A stretch of 64,000 nucleotides of DNA from Prinia subflava (taxonomy: Eukaryota > Chordata > Aves > Passeriformes > Cisticolidae). Shown here piece by piece: positions 23,534-34,752 of the stretch. Each line of letters starts with the position of its first letter. The stretch's first letter is position 1. Under the pieces are notes generated by a model. It saw nothing but the letters and a program-made list of their open reading frames with translations. It was not told where the DNA came from and did no database searches. The position numbers and the translations under genes are program-made. The stretch lies in NCBI RefSeq assembly GCF_021018805.1, contig NC_086258.1:15958692-16022691 (forward strand), given 5' to 3'.

Positions 23534-26232
23534 GGGCAGCAGAGGGAAGCTCCTGGGAGAAAAGCAGATTTGGCTTTGCTAGAGGTAAATTTCATTTATT
23601 TGCATAATTATATTGTAGATGTTTTAGTAACCAAAAAAATCCAAAAAAAACCAATAAATCCTGCCCCTCATTTGGCCATGGCAGGTGCTGCTCCCAAAGG
23701 TGGAGCACTGTGGGTCTGGCCAGGAGTGAGGACTTCTGGGGGGATGTCACCAGCTCCTTGTCACACTTTCTGCCCACTCTCCTCCCAGCAAAAGCACAGA
23801 ACCCAAGACACTAAAGCTCCCTGCAACAGATCATGAAAATAAATAAAGCTTCCTAAGGGCAGCAGCCTTTTCTAGCAGTAAACAACTACAGCCTGTGACT
23901 TGCAGCGTGTTGGAACAAATTTCATTAAGGGAAAGTTTCATGAATTCAAAAGAAAAATCTATTGTTATTCCATACAAATTTTCTCTGTTGCTGATGCCCT
24001 GAGCTGAAGTAGAGCTTTGTGAATAAAGAAACCAAAGATGCTTCTGTTTGTTTACAAGACTTCAAGAGTCAAAAGGATCTATTCAGACTAAACTGCTGAG
24101 GGGAGAGGAATATATTGGCTGGGGAGTTTGTGTTTGGGGCCCAAGCAAACGTGTGGATGAGATGCTGAGAGATGGGGTGGGATAACTCAGGTGTGTATCC
24201 ACGTGGGGTGAACCCACTGGGGATTTTTTCTTTTTCCCTGATAGCACAGTAATTTATTCGTTTGCCTTTGCTGCTCAAATAATCTCAGTTTTATCCCTTT
24301 GGAATAGAAATCTAGTCACTCTTTCTGTGCGGTCAAATTGGCCCAAACAGGAATAAATTCCTTATGATTTCACTTTACATATGATATTTCATATGCTTAT
24401 TATTTATTAGAAGTAAGTAGGAAACAATTATTCTCGTACTGTCACCTATTTCTACATGCTGCCAAGTTTTAAACAAACCGACTTGAAAAACCAGACTTGC
24501 TAAAATGAAGCATAATGAATTAGCAAATTGAAAGTAAGTAATTTCTATGAGCAGGTTTTCCTATCTGTCTCATTTTATATTTATTGATTTGACACACACT
24601 ATTTATCATTTTACTAGAAAGTGCACACATTGCCTTTGGGGAAAAAAAATCATGTGAAAATAAAGATGATTTTACAGAAAGTCAATTAATGAATTAAAAA
24701 GTTGTTGCCAGGAAATCTCTATTCCACCACACCATAGTTTCCAAAGCACAAAAAAGCCCTCTTAGGACTGAATTTAATATCTTTATACATATTCATATAT
24801 GGTATTAGTTTTAGTCTTGGTGTCATGCTGCCAGCATTGCTAAAGCTCCTGTTACAGCTGGTCAGAAAGTCAGATAAGGTGTGACCACAAACCATTTAAT
24901 GACATGTTCTGACAAAGAGCAGATCCAAGGATTGAAGGACTAAGGAAATTATACAGTGCCTGGGTTTCCTCCTGGTAGCATAAATGTATGGTAAATATAT
25001 GTATTTAAATGCAAATAAAGTATGAGAAGCTTTTCTGGGTTCTGGCAGGAGATAATTCTAATGACAGCACTCAGTGCATCCAGCACCCTCATGGTTATAA
25101 CTCTGTCTTGGCCTCACTTTGCTTTCTTCCCACAATGGCAGCAGCACTTAACCATCAATAAGAAATACAGAAATTCAAGAGGGGAAAACCACCCTACATC
25201 CTACAACTTCAGCTTTTCAGTTGGTCCTGCTAATTTGGGGGTGAATTTCAAAAGTTTTAGACTTTCAAATAAACCACCCAGAGAAAGGTCACAACCCAAC
25301 GGTGTTTGGAATTTGTAAAAATTTAGTCATTCTAGTGATGTATTTGATTTTTTTTCATTTTTAAAGTAATTTAACAAAATCTCACATCTATCTTTTACCT
25401 CTCTGAAGCAGAGCCTACAGCAAAGAATAGCTGCAAATGGAAGTTTAGTGAAAAAAAAAAGATACTTTATGGAGATCAGCAGGACACTTATTCAGAATCG
25501 TGGCTATTTTTAAATAATTTATATTCAAGGTACAGTAAAATGACCACCTTTACATGAGGTCATTAGATGTAAGAAAGAAAGAAAAATAGCTATAGAAAAA
25601 CACAGTAGCAATGTTTCCAGCAAGTAGGCTAAGCAGCTCTTTGAAGAACATAATGTGCATTATATTACATTAAGGATACATGGCAATCAATGATTTCTCT
25701 TCTGAGGGCATGTTACCAGTTTGGAGGGTTTTAAATTAGAAATTTTAAATCTTTTCTGTCGTGCTGGGCTTTTAAAGAGAGTGCTCTATGGGATAGAGAG
25801 ATGGCCTTAAACCTCAGCAAACAGGAAGCCCAGTTCCTAACAAACAATGTGGTTAAAAGCTGGACATGCTGCTGTTTAAAACATTAGAGGCAGCTTTAGT
25901 TCTACAACACCCGAACTTTGGAGTAGTTCAATACAAGAAAAAATTCTTGGAAAATCCAAACAAGTTAAAGGGAGCGATGACTCATCCCTCAATCTCAGTT
26001 TAACAGGAATTTCAAGAGAAATCACTGTGACCACTCTCCTGTGAGAGGTAACAGAATTGTAGGACAATATTGCTAATGGATCATCTATTTAACAATGTGA
26101 AGGAGGTTTGTCTTGTGAGGAGACAAGCTCCCATGAAGCCACATTGATGTCCAATGTCAATCACTTAACAAAATGTTGCCAGAACTGTCTGTGCTTATTT
26201 TTCCCTGTCCAGGGCAGTTAAACATCGTTAGA

Positions 26233-26252
26233 GCTCTGCCTGCAGGCAGAGC
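26233..26252. repeat. Perfect 20-bp palindrome
   Basis: Ten bases (GCTCTGCCTG) are followed at once by their exact reverse complement, with no loop, centred on CTGCAG. It is followed by a short CA run. It could bind a dimeric factor or be chance; nothing nearby decides. Confidence 0.7.
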
Positions 26253-28523
26253 ACACACACAAAATTAGCCTCAACACAGCAAACTTGTCAGGCTGATTAC
26301 AAAACACACAATTAAAGGCATCCACAAACCTTGAGATTTGATTCAGTTACAAGTCCAGCTTTCAAGACTGAGCCAAGAATTTTTGCTGATGTCTGGTGAC
26401 ATCACAGGACAGTTGAAAATAAAAATAAACGTTCCCCTCTCCCTGGGATAGTGTTTAGGTTGTGTTGCTATTTGTCTTTTTAAAAAAAATCATTAAATGA
26501 CTGGTGGGACTTTTAACATGGACAAAAGCATCATTTTTTGCCCCATGATCATGATGCAATGAGCATGGGTGTGGTTATTGCTCATTCCTCTCACTGTCCC
26601 TTTCTCTCCTGTACTGCTTCTCCTAAAAAATGACCACTCAGTGCTGCTGATGCTTCACTCTCTCATTCCTGCCCCCACTTCTGAGCCATTCTGAGAATTC
26701 CCATCAAGGATAATTCTTTCTGCCCTACCAATGTCGCTGTAGCACAGAAGAGACAGACACTCTGCTGGCTCTTACCTGGATATTCCAACAGACAGCTCAG
26801 ATTTATTTTCTTGGCATCTGCAGAATTATCCCATGAGCTGGCAATAAGGCAGGAATGATAGGATGAACACATCTGTTTGCCAGTCTGGCTCTTGCCAATG
26901 CAAGTGCATAATTAGTGCTCTAGAAACATCTCAGACCTGGGAGATTTGGCACCTCTTCCCCTCCTTCACAGCACAGCAGTTTTTCCAGCAGCAGCAAAGC
27001 TGTGCTAACCTGGGCAACGGTGGCTGCACACCAGGGCTTGTGCTCTCTGGATTTTATGAGCACAAGGCAGAGGAGAGCTGGTATGGATAGATAAAGTGCT
27101 GGTCCTGCATAAATTACAACATTTAGATGCCTAATAGTGGCAGAATTTTCTCTAGAATTGATGTCTTAAAACTAAAAGCCAGCACAGAGCTAGAGAGAAA
27201 CAAGATTCCCTGCCAGGGCTGATCTGCAGCATCCAGTTATGGAGATTAAAGAACAAGAAGGCAGAAAAGACTTTGTTCTGCTCTATTAGCACCAAATTCA
27301 GAGTGTTTTCCCTGATTCAATGTGACATAACTGCTAATGACCATCATGAGGGACGTGACATGGCATTTGATGGTACATAATTTTGAAAGTGCTGCAGGAA
27401 TTATGCCATGTAGTACAGTTTAAGATGATCATCTCTTTTTATGATACAGAGCAATTTCTTCAGAGCTCCCTTCCCCCGAGCCACAGCTGGAGCTAATTGC
27501 AGGAGTTTAATCCTACAGCAAGCCAGACTTCAGAGAGTCAGAGAAAAGGAAAGACAAAAGACACAGATACCTGTTGGTTAAGAAACCTGTGCAAGGGTGA
27601 GGTCGACCCTATTTTCTTTGCAATCTCACAGTGACAGGTGACTCTTTATGTCATTGCTTTTCTGGGCAACTTGTTCTCCTCACTCAGCCTCCTGTGCTGC
27701 TGAAGGTGCCAGAGCAGCTCCTTTACAGTCTTAATGAATGTTTTACCCATTTTAAGTTGTTAAACAAAGGAAGGATAAAAGGCTGGTTTTTAATACACAA
27801 TTCTCCTGTGAATTTGTTTACTTATTTAAATTATTAGAGCTGAAGTCAGCAATTTTAAAGCTTATATTAATATGATTATTGTTGCCATCTGAAAAAAAAG
27901 TGATGTTTAGGTAACTATTAAACTAAATGAAGCATAACAGGAGATAAAACCTTTCCCTATGTAAAACACATAATTCAAGTGCAGTTTCTTCACAAACATA
28001 TTCAGCATCTCAAGTTTGTTATAGTGAGCCACAAAAATAGTGATTGAAACTTTACCCCCTCTGCTCCATTTATCTGATACCAAACAAGCCACAGGAGCAT
28101 GAGATGCCCACTAAGGATCAGGACTAGGTTCGTATATAAACACTGATTTTTCTAAACTATTGCACAAGCCCACTTTTCATTGATGCTGTTCATTTTCTTC
28201 CTGCTCTTTCACCAATTGCAGCTCTTACTCCATCTCAGGACGCTCTGCTTTGATTTGTAACTCAAGGAAACATGGCACGACAACAGTGATTTATGTGCTC
28301 CCACTCCAGAGGTGTGTAAGGATCAGCAATCATTTGGGGCTCGTTAGGGCTCATTCGTTTTAAATCACAGGCTCATGACACGCAGCTCTTGAAGACAAAG
28401 CTGGTGCCACTCACATGCCTGGGGCTCAGGAGTCCGGATGCCTGAAAATAATGTCGTGAAAAAGGTGTGACTGCATCCAAGCTGACTGGATTTACAGCTG
28501 TAATGCACCTCTAATGTATCTTT

Positions 28524-28575
28524 TATTCTGATTTTTCACTGCACTTGGACAGTGTGCAAGTGAAAAAGCAGAATA
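28524..28575. repeat. Imperfect 20-bp hairpin
   Basis: The left arm 28524-28544 pairs with 28554-28575. Blocks TATTCTG, TTTTTCACT and GCAC each match, broken by one mismatch (28531 with 28568) and one bulged base (28558). The loop is nine bases. It looks like the upper part of a microRNA-type hairpin, but at about 52 bases it is shorter than usual precursors and pairing does not extend well beyond. Confidence 0.55.
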
Positions 28576-30659
28576 GGATCCATCTACAGCCCTTCAGAAT
28601 CCCCCCTGCACACGGAGTGTGGGAGGGTGAGGGTTCCAAATGGGTCTGTAGTGGCTTCAGGGAGTCTCAATTAAGGCAAAATAACTTCTACCACTTCACC
28701 TCTCACCTCTGATGTGGGTGCTTCTAAATCTCTTCTCAGTGGGCTCTATCATATGCCTTATGTTTAATCTTCTTTGTGAAACTTTTCCCACCATTTGAGG
28801 GAACTAAGGTTCCTCTCATTTGCTTGGTCTTTGCACCTCAATGCAGAAATTGATGCTTGAGATAAGATAGCTGGATAATGATCACAAATAGCTTCCAAGA
28901 GCTTCTTTGGCCCTAAAATAGCTTATTTTAAGGTACTTTCTTTTCTGCCTGCTTGGTTTAGAAACTTCCCATGGCACACATAACACACAGAGCTGCAAAT
29001 TCTCGTTGCATGGTTTCAAGAATAGTTTTTTTAAGGCATAAGTGCTATTAAAAATCTTTATCAAGCAAGTTAGGAATTGTAAAAATGCTGCAGGAACAGA
29101 CATCTACATCACCAGGTACCAACATCCCCTGCACTATCAGTTGAACAGTGATTAGAGGGTAGGTTTGGCAGGCACCAAGCAAAGGTCACTTAATTAAAAC
29201 CATGAAAAATGTTTTGTGCTTCCTCAGATTACATCTTGTAGCAACTTGCTGCTTGTTTCCTTTTCAGGATATAAGCAGTCCTTGGGGATCCCAGCACTTG
29301 AAACAATATGTAACCATAAGTTTAATTGTTGTGAGAGCTTTTCACTGCACCAAAAGTTAATTTATCACATCTAATAGTTTTCCCTGACCCTCACAGCGTG
29401 TAAGAGGGGGACCCCAGTTCCCTGACATGAGGGGTGACTGCCTTGGTGGGTTTTTTTTTTATAGAAAATAACCCCCTTGCTCCCATCTGGCTGACCCAAG
29501 GAAGGGAGAGTGCTTGGTTAGCACAGCTAAGCCCAAAGCTGTGAGTTTGGCAGAGTTTTCAGAGCATGTGGAGATCAGTGGGGCTTTCTCTGCTGTTCCT
29601 CTTTTCAGTTCAGCAGGAGAGGACAAGGGAGCCAGTGCAGAGAAAGGAACAGGCAGGAGGGATGCCAAGGAACATGCAAGGAGGGATGCTCAGGGGAAAA
29701 AATTCAAACAGTGCATGGGAGGAAGAGTGAAGAACATTAAAGGTATCCTGAAAACATCTTGGTTTAGTTTCAAGGACTTAACTGCTTTTTAAGTCAGAGA
29801 AAAGGGCAGTTCAAAATGAGAAGGTGTAAGAAAGATTGTCCAAAGATTTTGTACTGGAATATACTAAGTCTTGCTGCTACTGCTGTGTTTCCCAATAAGA
29901 AGATTTCATCAGAATTGATCCAATTTTGTGAGACATTTTGATGTCCCTGGATCCACAAATAAAAGTGCTTCCATGCCCTATGCTCTTGTTATCTGAGATG
30001 CTGCACTGCCCTAAAGAACGAGGTCTTTTATTCCTTTGCAGTTCTTCCCATTGGGCTCTGAAAGATTTCAATATCTAATATATATATATATATAAATATA
30101 AAATTCATCTCCTGCTCCATATCAACAAGGATTCATTACAGGGAGGCTCCAGTGCCACTTGCTTTATCTGAACCTACAGTAATTACTACAGCAAGCATGC
30201 TGGCCTGCACTTATCTTGTTTGGGAAGGTATCTATTGATAGGGGAACAAAACCCAGTCACCCTCCCTAATGAACACAATCAATCACAGCACACACATGCC
30301 ACAGCCAAGGCCAAAGGGTTAAGACAAGTGTTTCTAGCAGCTCTGTAGATAAGAAGCCTCCAACAGTGGCAAAGCAGAAATACTGGAGGAAAACACCGTA
30401 GCAAAACAAATATCAAACTGAAATCAACAACTGTGGATTGTTTTGCAAAGTTAGAGGGCTGCTGCCCTTGTGACAGCTTTCTGAGGCATGAGAAAGACAG
30501 GAAAGGGGAAGCAGGAAAATGAGATCTCTGATGCTGCCTGCACTGAGCATGCATGCCATTTTCATGTTCAATAGCTAAAAATGTATTAGTGAAATATCTG
30601 AATTTGCCTGAACAGAACATCGTGCCATGGAAGAAAGCTGTGAGAGTGTGGAACTCTCT

Positions 30660-30691
30660 CCCATAATCCCATATTCCCATAATCCCATATT
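30660..30691. repeat. Perfect tandem duplication, 2 x 16 bp
   Basis: CCCATAATCCCATATT is present twice in direct succession. Each unit itself holds two near copies of an eight-base piece, so this is a small nested repeat. Confidence 0.8.
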
Positions 30692-30947
30692 CCTTTCCAA
30701 AATCTCTGCTGCTGGTCTCTGTCATAGCCAGATACTGAAACCTCTTCTGTGACCCAAGAACTGCATTTATTTTCTTACACATTGTCAGTCAGGTACACAG
30801 GGATTGAATTCAAACATGCTGGCTGAAACTTCTGAAGCTGGAAAGAACCAGCAGACTGTTTGTGTCCTGCTCCATTTTCCAAAGCAGGTGTTAACTGGAG
30901 GTAGAGCAGGGCAGTGGGACCTCATTGTCCTCTGCTTTTCCTTTCAG

Positions 30948-31149
30948 GCTGGGAAAGGAATGAATCTCCTTCTCTCACCACTGAAGCTTACAGACTTCTC
31001 CAAGGAGGAGAGGGATGTGTGGCTCCTTAGGTCACCCAGACATTTGGAGCAGTTCCAGTGCATGTTTGAGAGCCCAGATCATCTCCAGCCCTTGCTGATC
31101 CAAATTCTCAGCTTCTTTCTGCAAACAACCCAGCACTTCAAAGCTCACA
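30948..31149 (+). CDS. Candidate internal coding exon of an unrecognised gene
   Basis: The stretch is open for 67 codons in the frame that starts GCT-GGG-AAA at 30948. Just before it is CTCTGCTTTTCCTTTCAG, a good splice acceptor with a long pyrimidine tract. Just after it is GTGAGT at 31150-31155, a near-ideal donor. Length (202 bp) is usual for an internal exon; it would begin in phase 0 and end after the first base of a codon. The predicted peptide is leucine-rich and alpha-helical in style, with an acidic-basic patch (residues about 17-23, SKEERDV) and a hydrophobic stretch near residues 46-57. I do not recognise the family. I found no partner exons in the window, and it could be a chance arrangement, a pseudogene or part of a gene spread over a large distance. 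Confidence 0.3.
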
Positions 31150-34100
31150 GTGAGTCCGCCTCTCCTTAAGTACCCTTAATTACACGTTGTTAATTATGCT
31201 TATAAACACAGCCACGTGGCCTAATGCATTTCCCATCACGTTGATATCAATAACCTGGATAAGGAACTCCTTCCCTCTGCTCTCAGCAGCCACTTCACCA
31301 CCCAAGCCAGACAAATTTCCACCCGTTCTCTGCAGAAAGTCCCTCTGTGACACAGCCACATGTCTGTAGACAGTCTGTGCCAGAGGGAATGCACGAGGAG
31401 CAGTGGGGAAGCAGAAACCAAATTTGCAAGGGGGAGGAAGTTGTACTCTGCATCCCAAATTAGCATCAGTGGCAAATACTTCTGACTACACGTTTGTTAT
31501 ATTTACAAGATAACTTTTAAAAGCAATCTCTGCTTCCTTTGTCCTGCATTCATGAGCTCACTACACAGATCTCACTGCTACCAAACACCTGAATTCACTT
31601 TGGGTCCCATCTACAAAAAACCCCCACTTATTCCCTCCTACACTGCTCCAGAATAAATGCTCTTCAGTAATTACTTAGGGACTCATAAAAGGGAATTGGC
31701 ATCCTGGCGACAGAGTGTTTGCACTCCTCACAGATTTGTGACTTTAATATTGAAGAGATACATTTCTCCCTACAAAATGCTCCCCAGGCTGCTTCCTTCC
31801 TTCATCTGGGAACTGAGCAAAGGCATCAGGGCTTGAAGAGCAATCACAAGACAGCAGCAAGCAGCATCCCATTTACAAACAGCATCCCTGGCCTAACAAA
31901 CAAGGGAGGAGGATTTACAGGGACACGTTCCTGGGAGCCTGCTGTTGAAATGTGTCAGCAAATCATCCCCGTGCTTAAATAGATTTGGCAGGAACACCGA
32001 GATTCACACTCTATTTTATTATACAGGTTCATGGCTTAAACAGGTGTGGGGATACACTAGACATGGTCATGACTGAGATTTAGTAGGAAATCAGCTCACA
32101 CTTATCAAAGGAATCCATGCAGAGGTTGTCATACCTTGATCAAGAAGGGAAATTCATGATTCCCTTGGTGAGAAACCATTAGAAGAAAATCGCTGCCTAC
32201 CCAAACACATTCCCACCAAAGAGGGCTACAAGAGGTGTCTGTCAGCTTCTAAATACTCAGATGTGCATGTCCATTTAAATATAGGATGAGCCAAAACATT
32301 GCACCACTGGTGAGGCCAGCTGAGCATGTTCTGGATTCAAACATGATGAACTGGAAGTACCTCCTGATTTAACAACCATTCCACAACAAACACTTCTCAG
32401 CCATCATCCCTTCTAAAATCCTAAGTATAAATTCCCCTTGAACTGTCTGACACATTCCAGCAGATCAGGCTCTTTTGGCCCAGCTGGATTCCCAGCTTGT
32501 GGTCTCCCTACAGAGAGTTTCACTGCTGAGGATCTCACCTGGAAGATGCCACTCATGGCTCGGTGCTGATCCCCAGCCCAGCAGATCCACTGAGGGACAT
32601 CTCACACAGCTCCCAGACCTCCAAGAACCTCACAGACCAACCACCAACAACTGAAATTCTCCCCAAAAATTAACAGGCAGCCTGAGGGTGGACAACATTC
32701 CAATAGTGAAATGTGTTCAGGGTATGAAGGACCACTTGACAAGCACCTGTCTAAATTACCCACCAGAGCCTGCTGGCTGTGAAAAAACAATTCCTGACTT
32801 TGCAGAGCCTTGGGTCGTGTCCCTGGCTTGCTTTGGATTCATAGGAAAGCTTCTAGAGGACATGTGTGGGTTCAGCAATAAAGGTGAGGTACAAATGGAA
32901 AGACAGCTATGTTATTGCCAAAGAGAGATTAAAAAAAGAAGTGAATCTCTAGAGAACTCACATTAAAATTTTGCAAAGGTTTTCCAAAAAGAGCTTGCCA
33001 AACCTCACCAAATCTATGGATAAATGATACTGAATAGAGCTTCTCTTAATATAGAAATTAAAGCATCCACATTTGTATCTAATTACGTTATTTTTTATTT
33101 AAAAGGAAATGCACATTTTTGAATAAAGGAGATATGGTACCTCTTTCATCACACCCAGTTGCTGCTTACATCAACTCCCTTAAATCAGGAGCATCTCCTT
33201 ACTCTTTTGTAATCAGCTAAACAGAAGTCTTTTCTGTTTGAAATCAATAGGGGAAAAATTAACTCTTTACCAAAGACAACAATGGATTTAACAAGAGATT
33301 CTGTTCTGTCAGTGTCCCTCAGGAAGGCCCTGGCTATGCCCTTGCACAGGACACCAGGCTGGCCAAGACATCTTTAATATCTCCAATCTCAAGTGATTTA
33401 GTGAATTTTTCATCTTTTCCTCTTAGGAGTCTCCTGAGGAAATTCAGCACCTCCCAAAATAAGAACAGAGATTGCACTACCACTGGCAGGCTGATTTCAC
33501 CCACTTGCAGTTATAATAAAACTTTAAAATTGTCCTAAACCGACTTGAGTACCACATAGGTGCAGCAGAAGAAACTGTTATAGAGAGAAAAGATGAATAA
33601 GGTCTTAAATTTTGCCTAACCTACACATGACAACCTGCTGGTATCTAATGAAAAGAACCAGAGGCAATCATGTTGGACTTTGTGAGGTACTTGGAGCCCA
33701 CCTGTGTCTGTGCATGAATTGCAGACTTAATTTGTGTAAATGGGGATCAAGCCTGCACATCTGACTGTTTCAAAGTATTATGCAAATTTGGGATCATCAG
33801 CTTCTTCAAAGCTTTAATTCACTTCATCCTCTCCTTATTTTACAAGTTTCGACCATACTTTATTGTAAAGCCAATACCATTAGAGAAAAAAAAAAAAAAA
33901 ACCCTCAAATTGGCTTAGAAAGGATTATCAAAAATGTGGATTTTTAAATTGAAAATGCAAATTTTATGTCAGTTATCTGGAACCAGGATAAAAGAGCCCT
34001 GTGTGATGATTCAGACCGTAGGATGCATTGAATAAGAGATGACAAGAACACCCTTTATTCACAGCTGGGGTGGACTCCTCCCATTCCTAACCCAAACTTT

Positions 34101-34280
34101 ATAATTTCTCTTTCTCCTCCCAAGCTTGCAGAGCTCCTGGGTCATACTGGACCAAGCATTTTTGGTGCTAAGTGCATCACTGAACCTCTTAGGGGGTGTT
34201 GTTATTTAGTCTCTCCTATATGAGCATGGGACAGGCACAAGAATTGTGGCTTCCACACCTGCCTGTGCTATCCACCACAG
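31150..34280. other. Unique non-coding sequence
   Basis: I see no gene or named repeat. Overlapping plus and minus frames at 31180-31475 look like chance. A 16-base A run lies at 33886-33901. Confidence 0.5.
33886..33901 (+). repeat. Poly-A run
   Basis: Sixteen A bases. No retroelement or processed gene copy was recognised upstream, so this is called a homopolymer run. Confidence 0.85.

Positions 34281-34316
<36 letters not shown>
34281..34316 (+). repeat. (ATT)12 microsatellite
   Basis: Pure ATT units, about twelve copies, without interruptions. A long pure array like this is expected to vary in length between individuals. Confidence 0.95.
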
Positions 34317-34575
34317 TCAATTGTGTTTTCTTTTCCAAGAAAGCTTGAGAGCAGAATCACTGGTGTAACATCCATCACAGCTCCTTGTGCCTGCATAGCT
34401 GGCAGGCTGAGGCCAGTCCATTATTTTGGAAATAAATGCATTTTGGTTTTGGCTGTTACCAATGCTGTGTTTTCCTGTCTCCCACCAGAGAGAATTAACA
34501 TTTAATCAACATTTCTCAAAGAATGTGACAAAAACACATGAATGAGCTTGATTAAAATTCTGATAGTCCGAACTG

Positions 34576-34589
34576 TGATATCGATATCA
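34576..34589. repeat. 14-bp palindrome
   Basis: TGATATCGATATCA reads the same on both strands and is centred on a CpG, unusual in this CpG-poor window. It contains an ATCGAT core like that of CUX/ONECUT sites, but this is only a motif match. Confidence 0.55.
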
Positions 34590-34629
34590 TAGATCAATGA
34601 GATCCAGACAGAAAGGGATTACTGACAAA

Positions 34630-34676
34630 CATATATATATATGTATGTGTGTGTGTATGTATGTATGTATGTATGT
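34630..34676 (+). repeat. Compound (AT)n-(GT)n-(ATGT)n microsatellite
   Basis: An AT array passes into a short GT array and then into five or so ATGT units, a typical compound array formed by slippage. Confidence 0.9.
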
Positions 34677-34730
34677 TAGTCCCTCTTTTCCTTAATTTTC
34701 TATTGTGCCTTTTACTGTCTTTCTTTTACC

Positions 34731-34752
34731 TTTTTTTTTTTTTTTTTTTTTT
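34731..34752 (+). repeat. Poly-T run of 22
   Basis: A 22-base T run followed by CTGGCAG. On the plus strand this resembles a very long pyrimidine tract before an AG, but no supported exon follows; the frame across it (34649-34867) is open by accident of the T codons. Confidence 0.9.

Larger units (their letters stand above)
23534..30947. other. Mostly unique non-coding sequence
   Basis: No gene is supported. Small items inside it are a palindrome at 26233-26252, a hairpin at 28524-28575, a (TA)n run at about 30078-30100 and a 16-bp tandem pair at 30660-30691. The AT-rich block at 24360-24620 carries several TAATGA/ATTAGC-type motifs and could be a conserved regulatory element. Confidence 0.5.

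Noticed and set aside
30279..30782. 167-codon open frame on the minus strand
   Set aside because: It runs through a 16-bp tandem duplication and shows no domain; chance is the simplest reading.
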